64,000 nt of DNA from Bacillus rubiinfantis. GTDB lineage: Bacteria > Bacillota > Bacilli > Bacillales > Cytobacillaceae. Of the stretch, positions 44,986 to 53,539 are shown piece after piece. The translations under genes and the position numbers were made by a program. Where the stretch lies: positions 434,001 through 498,000 of the forward strand of contig CCFE01000018.1 in NCBI GenBank assembly GCA_000752035.1, given 5' to 3'. Within the stretch, counting starts at the first letter, position 1. Every line of letters starts with the position of its first letter. The notes below the pieces were generated by a model, which saw only the letters and a list, made by a program, of their open reading frames with translations, ran no database searches and was not told where the DNA came from.

Positions 44986-47173
44986 GAAGCCCGATTTTCA
45001 ACAAGCAACATTATTTGGTAACAAGCCCACAATGTCCAAAGCGGAATGGCAGGAAAAAATTAACCAGGAAATTGCTGGTTCAATCGGAGATTTACTGTTT
45101 GAGACGAATGAACAAATTAAGCTAAAACCGCTTTATACAAAAGAGGATGTTGAGGACATAGAACATCTCGATCATCTGCCGGGGCTGCCTCCTTACACAA
45201 GGGGACCGTATCCAACCATGTACGTTAATCGCCCTTGGACAGTAAGACAATATGCTGGATTTTCAACTGCTGAGGAGAGCAATGCCTTTTACCGACGCAA
45301 TTTAGCAATGGGTCAAAAAGGTTTATCTGTTGCCTTTGATTTGGCTACTCACCGTGGTTATGATTCCGATCATCCTCGAGTTGTCGGCGATGTTGGCAAG
45401 GCCGGTGTAGCGATTGATTCAGTGCTTGATATGAAAACGCTGTTTGCTGGTATCCCGCTAGACCAAATGTCTGTATCAATGACGATGAATGGGGCAGTAC
45501 TGCCAATCCTTGCCTTTTTTATTGTCACAGCGGAGGAGCAAGGCGTCAGTCAGGAAAAATTGTCAGGCACAATCCAGAATGATATTTTAAAAGAATATAT
45601 GGTTCGTAACACATATATTTATCCACCGGAAATGTCAATGAAGATTATTGCTGATATTTTCGAATATACGGCAAAGTACATGCCAAAGTTTAATAGTATC
45701 AGTATCTCTGGCTATCATATGCAGGAGGCTGGGGCACCAGCTGATTTAGAGCTTGCCTATACTTTAGCGGATGGGTTGGAATATGTTCGAACAGGCCTTA
45801 AAGCTGGCATTAATATTGATTCGTTTGCTCCAAGGCTGTCGTTTTTCTGGGGCATCGGCATGAATTACTTTATGGAAGTTGCCAAGATGCGTGCCGCTCG
45901 ACTCATTTGGGCTAAAATGATGAAAAGCTTTGAACCAAAAAATGAGAAATCAATGGCCCTCCGTACTCATTCACAGACATCAGGCTGGAGTTTGACAGAA
46001 CAGGATCCATTTAATAACGTAACACGCACATTGATTGAAGCTCATGCGGCAGCAATGGGTCATACCCAATCACTTCATACGAATGCCCTTGATGAGGCAA
46101 TCGCCCTGCCGACTGATTTTTCTGCACGGATTGCGAGGAATACCCAGTTATTTCTTCAAGAAGAATCAGGTATAACAAAAGTGATTGACCCGTGGGCTGG
46201 ATCGTATTATGTCGAAAGACTAACGGACGAACTAGTTAAGCGGGCTTGGAAACATATCGAAGAAATTGAAAGCCTTGGCGGCATGGCCAAAGCAATTGAA
46301 ACAGGATTGCCAAAGATGAGAATTGAAGAAGCAGCAGCAAAAAGACAGGCCCAAATTGACTCGGGCCAAGAGACAATTATTGGTGTCAATCGCTATCGGC
46401 TTGATAAGGAAGAACCGATTGATATTTTAGATATTGATAATACTGCCGTCCGCTTAAAGCAAATCGAAAAATTAAATGCGCTTAAAGCTAGCCGTGATGA
46501 GCAGAAGGTCCGCGAAGCATTGAACGCCTTAACAGAAGCAGCAAAAACAGGTAGTGAAAACTTGCTGGAGCGGTCAGTACAAGCTGCCCGGGTTCGCGCA
46601 ACCCTAGGTGAAATTTCGGATGCGATAGAAAAAGTGGCAGGAAGGCATAAAGCTGCGATCCAATCAATCAGTGGTGTATATAGCTCGGCGTTCAATAATG
46701 AAGAAGAAATTGTAATCGTGAAACAAATGGCGGATGACTTCTTGGCAAATGAAGGAAGACGCCCGCGGATATTAATTGCGAAGATGGGGCAGGACGGCCA
46801 TGATCGCGGAGCAAAAGTGATTGCGACCGCGTTTGCGGATCTAGGATTTGATGTCGATATCGGCCCATTGTTTCAAACACCGGAGGAAACTGCACTGCAA
46901 GCGGTTGAGAATGACGTTCATGTCATTGGCATGAGTTCGCTCGCGGCCGGTCACAAAACCTTATTGCCACAGCTTGTGGCTGAGCTGAAAAAGCTGGGAC
47001 GTGAGGATATTTTAGTTGTTGTTGGCGGCGTCATTCCGGCACAGGATTACCAGTTTTTATATGATAATGGTGCTGCTGCTATCTTTGGCCCGGGAACCGT
47101 TATTCCTGTATCAGCACAAAAGGTCATCCAAGCAATCTACCAGCAGTTAGGATATGAGGAAGTGGCGGACTAG
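44975..47173 (+). CDS. mutB: Methylmalonyl-CoA mutase large subunit
   Basis: 732 residues. It converts (R)-methylmalonyl-CoA to succinyl-CoA with adenosylcobalamin. The substrate barrel includes RPWTVRQYAGFSTAEESNAF and LSVAFDLATHRGYDSDHPRV; the B12 domain carries DGHDRG with cobalt ligand H609 (D607-G612), then GLF-like and GGVIP segments. ATG 44975 lies inside the mutA end. It joins propionyl-CoA from branched-chain amino acids to the citrate cycle. Confidence 0.95.
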   Translation: MNSKKPDFQQATLFGNKPTMSKAEWQEKINQEIAGSIGDLLFETNEQIKLKPLYTKEDVEDIEHLDHLPGLPPYTRGPYPTMYVNRPWTVRQYAGFSTAEESNAFYRRNLAMGQKGLSVAFDLATHRGYDSDHPRVVGDVGKAGVAIDSVLDMKTLFAGIPLDQMSVSMTMNGAVLPILAFFIVTAEEQGVSQEKLSGTIQNDILKEYMVRNTYIYPPEMSMKIIADIFEYTAKYMPKFNSISISGYHMQEAGAPADLELAYTLADGLEYVRTGLKAGINIDSFAPRLSFFWGIGMNYFMEVAKMRAARLIWAKMMKSFEPKNEKSMALRTHSQTSGWSLTEQDPFNNVTRTLIEAHAAAMGHTQSLHTNALDEAIALPTDFSARIARNTQLFLQEESGITKVIDPWAGSYYVERLTDELVKRAWKHIEEIESLGGMAKAIETGLPKMRIEEAAAKRQAQIDSGQETIIGVNRYRLDKEEPIDILDIDNTAVRLKQIEKLNALKASRDEQKVREALNALTEAAKTGSENLLERSVQAARVRATLGEISDAIEKVAGRHKAAIQSISGVYSSAFNNEEEIVIVKQMADDFLANEGRRPRILIAKMGQDGHDRGAKVIATAFADLGFDVDIGPLFQTPEETALQAVENDVHVIGMSSLAAGHKTLLPQLVAELKKLGREDILVVVGGVIPAQDYQFLYDNGAAAIFGPGTVIPVSAQKVIQAIYQQLGYEEVAD

Positions 47174-47175
47174 AG

Positions 47176-48294
47176 ATGGTTAATAATCGCAATCCAGAAC
47201 GGCATGATAACCGTCAACCCAATCAATTTTCCAGTGTTATTAGAAAAGGGGAAGAGCTGGAGGTACCAGCTGCTTCCCTGCAAAAGCGGGGACGTTTTAA
47301 GAAACGTAATTCTGCAGAACCGACAGTTGAAGAATTGTTTAATGGAGTGATAAATGGCGATAGAAGTCTATTGGCGCGGGCGATTACGTTAATCGAAAGC
47401 AATGCAGTGCAGCATTTTCAAAAGGCACAGGAGCTGTTACAAAGATTATTGCCCTATAGCGGAGGAGCCATTCGTATTGGAATTACCGGTGTGCCAGGTG
47501 CCGGAAAAAGTACCTTTATCGAAGCGTTTGGCAGCTATCTCTGCGGCTTAGGTTTGAAGGTAGCAGTACTTGCCATTGACCCCAGTTCTAGTATTAGCGG
47601 CGGCAGTATTCTTGGGGACAAGACGCGGATGGAGCAGCTGACGAGAAACCCCCGAGCCTTTATTCGGCCTTCGCCATCCGCAGGAAAGCTGGGCGGCGTT
47701 CATCGTAAAACACGTGAATCCATGCTTGTTTGTGAAGCTGCTGGCTTTGATGTTGTTTTAATCGAGACTGTCGGTGTTGGCCAAAGTGAAGTGATTATTC
47801 GTGATATGGTCGATTTTTTCCTCCTCTTAGTCTTAACTGGCGCCGGTGATGAATTACAAGGAATGAAAAAGGGAATTATGGAGCTTGCAGATGCGATTAT
47901 TGTTCATAAGGCTGACGGAGAAAATAAACTTAGAGCCGAAAAAACCAAGCATGAGTATAATCGCATCCTTCATTTTCTCCAGCCGGCGACGAAAGGCTGG
48001 ACGACTGAAGCACATACATGCTCTTCCCTAACCGGCGATGGTATTGATCATATTTGGAAGGTGATTAAAACCTTTGTCGACAGCGGGAAAACAACCGGAG
48101 TCTTTACAGAAAGAAGAAATGGCCAGTCCCGGGAATGGCTGCATGCGTTGATTATCGATCAGCTTCAGTACCATTTTTATCAACACCCTGATATTCGGAA
48201 TTTGCTGCCAAAGATAGAGAATGAAGTGATTGCAGGGGGAATAACCGTAGCTTCGGGAGCAGAGCTCTTATTTAATAGATTTCTGTCTAAATAG
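47176..48294 (+). CDS. meaB: Methylmalonyl-CoA mutase-associated GTPase MeaB
   Basis: 372 residues of the G3E GTPase family. Walker A is GVPGAGKST, with the downstream signatures AIDPSSSISGGSILGDKTRM, ETVGVGQSE and HKADG. It protects and reloads the B12 cofactor of mutase. Here it directly follows mutB, 2 bases after its stop. The first ~48 residues form a charged Asn/Arg-rich extension before the usual start of homology (VEELFNGVINGDRSLLARAIT). Sometimes misannotated as ArgK kinase. Confidence 0.92.
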   Translation: MVNNRNPERHDNRQPNQFSSVIRKGEELEVPAASLQKRGRFKKRNSAEPTVEELFNGVINGDRSLLARAITLIESNAVQHFQKAQELLQRLLPYSGGAIRIGITGVPGAGKSTFIEAFGSYLCGLGLKVAVLAIDPSSSISGGSILGDKTRMEQLTRNPRAFIRPSPSAGKLGGVHRKTRESMLVCEAAGFDVVLIETVGVGQSEVIIRDMVDFFLLLVLTGAGDELQGMKKGIMELADAIIVHKADGENKLRAEKTKHEYNRILHFLQPATKGWTTEAHTCSSLTGDGIDHIWKVIKTFVDSGKTTGVFTERRNGQSREWLHALIIDQLQYHFYQHPDIRNLLPKIENEVIAGGITVASGAELLFNRFLSK

Positions 48295-48307
48295 TTCATA
48301 ATTTAAG

Positions 48308-48337
48308 GCGATAATTTGACGATTATCGCTTTTTTTT
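48308..48337 (+). terminator. Terminator after meaB
   Basis: GCGATAAT (48308-48315) pairs with ATTATCGC (48322-48329), followed by eight T. Confidence 0.88.
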
Positions 48338-48499
48338 GTGAAAAATAGTCAAATTTTAGTATTCAGGCGATTCGAAAAATGGTACTATATCTTCGTGAGA
48401 ATGATAAATTCCTTGAGGAGGGATTAACACAATTAGGAAGCAGTTTACAATATAGTTTCAGACAATTATTGCCTATAAACTAATTTTGGAGAGTGTACC

Positions 48500-49804
48500 A
48501 TGTTAAAAAAAATCATTCTAGTTATGATTGCATCTGTCTTAGTAATGACCGGTTGTCAATCGATTAAAGGTGTAAACCTCAATGAAATGATTCTGAATAA
48601 TTCAAAGGTTAAGTCTTCTGAAAGCAAAACAACGGTTTCTTTGAAATTAACTGTAGACAAAAAGAGAGCAAAAGATAAAGAGTTTCTTAAACTAGTAGAT
48701 ATTTTTAATAATGCCAAGGTAGAAGTACGAACAAAGTTACAAAATAGCAGTACTGCGTCATTATCAGGTAATATTAGCTTGCAGCAAGGGAAAATCCCTT
48801 TCAAGATGTATATGGATAAAAAGAAAGTAGTGCTATCTTTAGATAATGCTTCTAAACCAATTGTTATGCCAGTTGATAGCGCAAGTGCACAAGACCAAAA
48901 ATGGATTCAAGACTTACAAGTAAAATTAATGAATCCGATTGCTAAGAATTTGCCAAATCCAAAAAAGATTAGTGTAAAGTCAGTTACCGAGAAGGTACAA
49001 GGGGAAAAGGTTAGTGGACATAGAGTCAATGCGACCATTTACGGTAATGAATTACCGAAGCTATTTACCACTCTAATTGATAATTTACTAAATGATAAAG
49101 AAGCATTAACACAATTAGCAGCTGCTATAACTGAATTAAACACAATGACAGGTGATACGGAAAAGATTACAGTATCCTCCCTAACCGACCTATTAAAACA
49201 AATTAAAGTGGAATTTAACCCGAAAGATCTGGGTATTGCTTCGAAGAAAAATTATCTTAAAACTAGTATTTTAGTTGATAAGAAGTTTTATGAGCGTAAG
49301 TCTTCATCGACCTTGTACATTACGGGAGTAGACGATGGTAGCGGCCTAACTAGTATTAAGCTGCAATTCTCAAATGAAATATGGAAAATCAATAAAAAGG
49401 TAACAGCTACAAAAATCCGTTACAAGTCATCGCTCGATGAAAATGCTACAGAAGAACAGTTCTTAAAAACGTTAGATAAACGCCGTAGTGTGCTTTACAG
49501 TGTTATGACTTCGGTTATGTATAAGCCATCAACTCCATTGAAAAGTTCACAAGTGAAAGTGATTAATAATAAGCGTAAAGCTGACACGATCACGGTTAAG
49601 GGATTAAAAAAAGGTGATGTCATTAAGCTATATAAAACAAGTAAAGGCGGAACACTACTGACTGGCAAACAGGCTTCCAAATCTGTTGTAACCATATCAG
49701 TCAAGCAATTAGGAAAAAAATCTGGCAAAGTATATGTCAGTATCATTAGAACAGGTAAGGCAGAAAGTACCCGTAAGGCTGTTAGTTATAAGGCAGAAAA
49801 ATAA
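48500..49804 (+). CDS. Lipoprotein of unknown function
   Basis: 434 residues with a lipoprotein signal peptide (KKIILVMIASVLVMTGC, lipobox VMTGC, cysteine 19). The mature part is rich in Lys, Ser and Thr with alternating beta-strand character; a segment (residues about 345-430) with VKGLKKGDVIKLYKTSKGG resembles a bacterial Ig-like or matrix domain. I do not recognise a catalytic motif. The middle recalls, from memory only, the uncharacterised N-terminal part of some Bacillus copper-amine-oxidase-like proteins. ATG 48500 follows GGAGAG. Monocistronic between two terminators; no B. subtilis counterpart at this place. Confidence 0.75.
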   Translation: MLKKIILVMIASVLVMTGCQSIKGVNLNEMILNNSKVKSSESKTTVSLKLTVDKKRAKDKEFLKLVDIFNNAKVEVRTKLQNSSTASLSGNISLQQGKIPFKMYMDKKKVVLSLDNASKPIVMPVDSASAQDQKWIQDLQVKLMNPIAKNLPNPKKISVKSVTEKVQGEKVSGHRVNATIYGNELPKLFTTLIDNLLNDKEALTQLAAAITELNTMTGDTEKITVSSLTDLLKQIKVEFNPKDLGIASKKNYLKTSILVDKKFYERKSSSTLYITGVDDGSGLTSIKLQFSNEIWKINKKVTATKIRYKSSLDENATEEQFLKTLDKRRSVLYSVMTSVMYKPSTPLKSSQVKVINNKRKADTITVKGLKKGDVIKLYKTSKGGTLLTGKQASKSVVTISVKQLGKKSGKVYVSIIRTGKAESTRKAVSYKAEK

Positions 49805-49817
49805 TTGAAGAATTGAA

Positions 49818-49849
49818 GAAAAGACAGGGGCCAAGCTCACTGTCTTTTC
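49818..49849 (+). terminator. Terminator after the lipoprotein gene
   Basis: GAAAAGACAG (49818-49827) pairs with CTGTCTTTTC (49840-49849). The loop is GGGCCAAGCTCA. Confidence 0.7.
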
Positions 49850-49937
49850 GATATTATAAGGGTTACAGCTTGGAAAAATTACGTTTTTACTGTTAATATA
49901 TATAAGTATAGAGTTAAGGAAGGAGGAGTGATAATTT

Positions 49938-50375
49938 ATGAGTATGGATTTTAATTTTTTCATGAATGATGTTGTCCAGCAAGCAAGACAGGAAATTACA
50001 GATGCCGGATACGAGGAGTTAACAACACCAGAAGAAGTAGAGGCAGCTTTGGAGCGGAAAGGGACGACATTGGTAATGATTAATTCTGTTTGCGGCTGTG
50101 CCGGTGGTGTTGCCCGTCCGTCAGCAGCATACGCAGTTCATTATGATAAGCGGCCTGACCATCTAGTTACTGTTTTTGCAGGACAAGATAAAGCGGCTAC
50201 TGAAAAGGCAAGAAGCTATTTCACCGGGTATCCGCCATCTTCACCATCATTTGCGCTCTTAAAGGATGGCAAAATCTGCTCAATGGTCGAAAGACATCAA
50301 ATTGAAGGCTTCGATCCAGCAACTGTAGTAGCTAAATTACAGCAGGAATTTGATAAATATTGTGACGAAGTTTAA
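49938..50375 (+). CDS. brxB: Bacilliredoxin BrxB
   Basis: 145 residues of the DUF1094/BrxA-BrxB family, thioredoxin-like. The active-site motif is CGC in INSVCGCAGG. It removes bacillithiol from S-bacillithiolated proteins (established for B. subtilis BrxB/YqiW), so this organism likely makes bacillithiol. ATG 49938 follows AAGGAGGAG. A terminator follows. Confidence 0.93.
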   Translation: MSMDFNFFMNDVVQQARQEITDAGYEELTTPEEVEAALERKGTTLVMINSVCGCAGGVARPSAAYAVHYDKRPDHLVTVFAGQDKAATEKARSYFTGYPPSSPSFALLKDGKICSMVERHQIEGFDPATVVAKLQQEFDKYCDEV

Positions 50376-50383
50376 TATTAGGC

Positions 50384-50418
50384 AAAAAGTCAATCTCTTT
50401 TAGAGGGGTTGACTTTTT
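50384..50418 (+). terminator. Terminator after brxB
   Basis: AAAAAGTCAA (50384-50393) pairs with TTGACTTTTT (50409-50418); an inner CTCTTTTAGAG adds to the stem. Confidence 0.88.
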
Positions 50419-50487
50419 ATATTTACAAAGAAAGAATGGAAAGTGCTTAATTGAGGCAAAGTAAGAGAAAAAGGAAGGTGGATATAT

Positions 50488-50997
50488 GTGAACAGTATGT
50501 TGACGATTCTGCTTGCTTTTTTTCTATCTCCGCTTTGGCCATTAGGAGCAAACCCGCTTCCAGGAGACCCGTTTGTCATTGTGAACAAAGGCAGTAATGA
50601 GCTGGCGTTAATTAATGAAAATAGAGTACAGACGGTTGTCAGTGTGGCTACAGGCAAAACAGAGGATCTTACCCCTGAGGGACTATTTACCATTACGGTT
50701 AAAGCAGAAAATCCCTATTACCGCCGTGGCAAAATTCCCGGTGGCAATCCTAAAAACCCGCTTGGTGCCAGATGGATTGGTTTCGATGCCAAAGGTACTG
50801 ACGGGAGAATTTATGGTTTGCATGGAACCAATCAACCGGCTTCAATTGGTAAATACGTATCACAAGGCTGCATTCGCATGCAAAATGAAGTCATCAGCTC
50901 ATTATTTTCCCAAATCCCCATAGGGACAAAAATATTAGTCACCAACTCAAAAAAAACTTTTCAAACATTAGCCAAAGAGCAAGGTGCGATTAAATAG
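50488..50997 (+). CDS. L,D-transpeptidase (YkuD family)
   Basis: 169 residues: an N-terminal hydrophobic segment (LTILLAFFLSPLWPLGA) as signal or anchor and one YkuD domain (about 28-155) with the signature HGTNQPASIGKYVSQGCIRM, whose Cys and His are catalytic. Such enzymes cross-link peptidoglycan stems or tether proteins; many Bacillus homologues act on spore or cell wall. No LysM domain, so it is a minimal form. GTG 50488 follows GGAAGGTGG; ATG 50497 is a possible alternative. Confidence 0.9.
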   Translation: MNSMLTILLAFFLSPLWPLGANPLPGDPFVIVNKGSNELALINENRVQTVVSVATGKTEDLTPEGLFTITVKAENPYYRRGKIPGGNPKNPLGARWIGFDAKGTDGRIYGLHGTNQPASIGKYVSQGCIRMQNEVISSLFSQIPIGTKILVTNSKKTFQTLAKEQGAIK

Positions 50998-51002
50998 AAA
51001 TG

Positions 51003-51041
51003 AAAGGGACTAGTCTCAATATAGAGAATAGTCCCTTTTTT
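51003..51041 (+). terminator. Terminator after the L,D-transpeptidase gene
   Basis: AAAGGGACTA (51003-51012) pairs with TAGTCCCTTT (51029-51038), followed by TTT. Confidence 0.85.
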
Positions 51042-51090
51042 GAATTTAGCTCCACAAGGAACACTTCGGCATCATTACATCGCACAAAGG

Positions 51091-51226
51091 AAAAGCAGAG
51101 CTTTTTCGAGGAGCGCCTAGCCACTCGAGGTCATAAGCCAATCTGTCAAGAAGGTTAAAAAGCAACCCTCTCGCCATCTTCTCTTATGCTTGTCGGGGCT
51201 GTTCAAGGCGTTTTTGCTTTTTGCTT
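51091..51226. repeat. Long imperfect palindrome, REP-like intergenic repeat
   Basis: The arms are AAAAGCAGAGC to GAGCGCCTAG and TCATAAG (51131-51137) on the left, and CTTATG (51183-51188), GGCTGTTCAAGGCG and TTTTTGCTTTT on the right. They pair imperfectly over most of their length. The core wording (GCGCCTAGCC...CTCGAGGTCATAAG) recalls repeats that I remember from intergenic regions of Bacillus and related genomes. The remaining gap (51042-51090) shows nothing further that I recognise. Confidence 0.65.
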
Positions 51227-51325
51227 TTATGACAAGAATTGGCCGATTCCGATAAGGAGGGTGGAAGCGAGCATGGCAAACAGCATGAGATAGACAATGA
51301 TTTTTCTTGTTTTTTTGCTATTCAA
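51227..51325 (-). CDS. prli42: Stressosome-associated miniprotein Prli42
   Basis: A 32-residue ORF on the minus strand starts at TTG (51323-51325) and ends with TAA (51227-51229). Its start follows AAGGAGG (complement at 51333-51339). It has a basic N-terminus (NSKKTRKIIVYLML) and a single membrane helix ending STLLIGIGQFLS. This matches Prli42, the Firmicutes membrane miniprotein that anchors the stressosome protein RsbR in Listeria (established there). It is too short for ordinary gene calling and lies between opposite-strand genes, beside the repeat. Confidence 0.8.
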   Translation of the reverse strand: MNSKKTRKIIVYLMLFAMLASTLLIGIGQFLS

Positions 51326-51487
51326 AATATAACCTCCTTGTTACTTATATGCTTACTGTTTATTTTACAAGGAAAAGCCTAATTAAACAACGGAAACTAC
51401 TATGCAATGCAGGAAGGATTTATTAATTTTTTCACGAATAAATAATAGTTGAAGAGTATTTCAATTCAGAATAGAGGGGAAAACGGA

Positions 51488-51919
51488 ATGATTAAAAAAG
51501 TAGACCATATTGGGATTGCTGTCACTTCGCTTGAGGCCGTACTGCCCTTTTATACGGAAGTATTACAGCTTCCATTGTTACGGATTGAAGAGGTGGAAAG
51601 TCAGCAGGTAAAGGTTGCCTTCCTTCAAGCTGGGGAAACGAAACTGGAATTATTGGAACCAATGTCCCAAGAAAGTGCAGTAGCAAAGTTCATTGAAAAA
51701 CGTGGTGCAGGTATTCACCATGTTGCTCTTGGAGTCGAATCGATTCAACAAAGAATAGCCGAATTGAAAGAACAAGGGATTCGGATGATCGACGAAAGTC
51801 CAAGGCCAGGCGCAGGCGGGGCCAATATTGCCTTCATGCATCCAAAGGCAGCAGCAGGTGTTCTATTCGAGCTTTGTGAAAAGAAAGATAAAGGGGATAA
51901 TCACAATGGACATCTATGA
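51488..51919 (+). CDS. mce: Methylmalonyl-CoA epimerase
   Basis: 143 residues, two paired VOC beta-alpha-beta modules. Metal ligands are expected in DHIGIAV, KLELLEP and GIHHVALGV, and the end HPKAAAGVLFELCE holds the last. It interconverts (S)- and (R)-methylmalonyl-CoA, linking propionyl-CoA carboxylation to MutA/MutB. ATG 51488 follows AGAGGGG; ATG 51449 is upstream of that site. It overlaps the next gene by 14 bases. Confidence 0.93.
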   Translation: MIKKVDHIGIAVTSLEAVLPFYTEVLQLPLLRIEEVESQQVKVAFLQAGETKLELLEPMSQESAVAKFIEKRGAGIHHVALGVESIQQRIAELKEQGIRMIDESPRPGAGGANIAFMHPKAAAGVLFELCEKKDKGDNHNGHL

Positions 51920-53453
51920 AAAAATTAATGAGCTTTATGATAGACGGAGAGAGGTTGAACTTGGGGGCGGTGATGAACGGATAACCAAACAGCATGAAAA
52001 AGGGAAGCTGACGGCACGCGAGCGGATTGAACTCTTGGTCGATCCTGGCACATTTGTCGAACTGAATCCATTTATTGAACATCGGACAGCTGATTTTGGT
52101 ATGGATGGACAAAAAGGTCCTGGTGATGGAGTGGTAACTGGATATGGAAAAGTGAATGGCCGGCCTATCTATTTATTTTCACAGGATTTTACCGTTTTCG
52201 GTGGTGCCCTAGGGGAAATGCATGCCCAAAAAATTGCCACGGTGATGGATTTAGCTGCCAAAAATGGAACGCCATTTGTTGGCCTTAATGACTCGGGGGG
52301 AGCGAGAATCCAGGAAGGAGTTGTCTCGTTAGACGGGTATGGCCATATTTTTTACCGAAATTCGATTTATTCGGGGGTGATTCCGCAAATCTCCGTGATC
52401 ATGGGGCCATGCGCAGGCGGAGCTGTCTATTCCCCTGCGATTACCGATTTTGTGTTTATGGTGGAAAAAACAAGCCAGATGTTTATTACCGGTCCAAAAG
52501 TAATCGAAACGGTGACTGGTGAGAAAATTTCTGCTGAGGACCTTGGCGGTGCCAGTGTGCATAATTCAATTAGCGGGAATGCCCATTTTCGGGCGGAAAC
52601 AGAGGAAGAAGTACTAAAAAAGGTGCGAAAACTACTAAGCTATCTGCCGCAAAATAATCAGGAAAAAACTCCGCTTGTTGAGGTAAATCAAGACGATGAC
52701 TACCGTCCGGATTTAACGGACGTGATTCCATTTGATGCCGTTCGTCCGTATGACGTCCGAAAAGTAATACAACAGGTTGTTGACCAAGATTCCTTTATGG
52801 AAATACAGCAGGATTTTGCCAAAAATATTGTCGTTGGCTTTGCAAGGCTGAAGGGTGAGACAGTGGGGCTCGTCTGCAATCAGCCAAAGGTGATGGCAGG
52901 TGGACTTGATATCGATTCTTCCGATAAAGCAGCCCGTTTCATTCGTACATGTGATTCATTTAATATCCCAATCATCACGTTTGAAGATGTAACTGGCTTT
53001 TTCCCTGGTGTTAAACAGGAGCATGGAGGAATTATTCGCCATGGAGCAAAAATTTTATACGCCTACTCTGAGGCAACGGTACCTAAACTTACTGTTATTT
53101 TACGAAAAGCGTATGGCGGTGCCTATGTTGCTCTGAATAGTAAGTCAATCGGAGCTGACCTTGTGTTTGCTTGGCCAAATGCGGAAATTGCCGTTATGGG
53201 TCCGCAGGGGGCAGCAAATATTATTTTTGCCAAGGAAATCCAAAATAGCGACAATCCTGAGCTTGTAAGGCAGCAGAAAATTGAAGAATACCGTGACAAA
53301 TTCGCTAATCCATATGTAGCCGCCGCTCGAGGCATGGTTGATGATGTCATTGATCCGCGGGAAACTCGTATCAAATTGATCCAAGCATTAGAAATGCTGC
53401 GAACGAAAAAGGAAACGCGGCCATATAAAAAGCATGGCAATATTCCTCTATAG
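51906..53453 (+). CDS. yqjD: Acyl-CoA carboxyltransferase subunit (propionyl-CoA type)
   Basis: 515 residues, the two crotonase-fold halves of biotin-dependent carboxyltransferases. Signatures: LFSQDFTVFGGALGEMHAQK, GLNDSGGARIQEGVVSLDGYG, and MGPCAGGAVYSPAI; second half GFFPGVKQEHGGIIRHGAK and LRKAYGGAYVALNSK. It most likely transfers carboxyl from biotin to propionyl-CoA. No biotin subunit is adjacent, so it may use AccB/AccC or others elsewhere. ATG 51906 follows AAGGGG; the longer frame to 51828 lies inside mce. A decarboxylase role (MmdA type) is an alternative. Confidence 0.88.
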   Translation: MDIYEKINELYDRRREVELGGGDERITKQHEKGKLTARERIELLVDPGTFVELNPFIEHRTADFGMDGQKGPGDGVVTGYGKVNGRPIYLFSQDFTVFGGALGEMHAQKIATVMDLAAKNGTPFVGLNDSGGARIQEGVVSLDGYGHIFYRNSIYSGVIPQISVIMGPCAGGAVYSPAITDFVFMVEKTSQMFITGPKVIETVTGEKISAEDLGGASVHNSISGNAHFRAETEEEVLKKVRKLLSYLPQNNQEKTPLVEVNQDDDYRPDLTDVIPFDAVRPYDVRKVIQQVVDQDSFMEIQQDFAKNIVVGFARLKGETVGLVCNQPKVMAGGLDIDSSDKAARFIRTCDSFNIPIITFEDVTGFFPGVKQEHGGIIRHGAKILYAYSEATVPKLTVILRKAYGGAYVALNSKSIGADLVFAWPNAEIAVMGPQGAANIIFAKEIQNSDNPELVRQQKIEEYRDKFANPYVAAARGMVDDVIDPRETRIKLIQALEMLRTKKETRPYKKHGNIPL

Positions 53454-53539
53454 TTATCGGGAGTTCGTTCATGATTGCTGATGGGGACCGTAAAAGGTAT
53501 ACTGAAATAGTGATTACATAACATGGAGGAGTCAACAAA

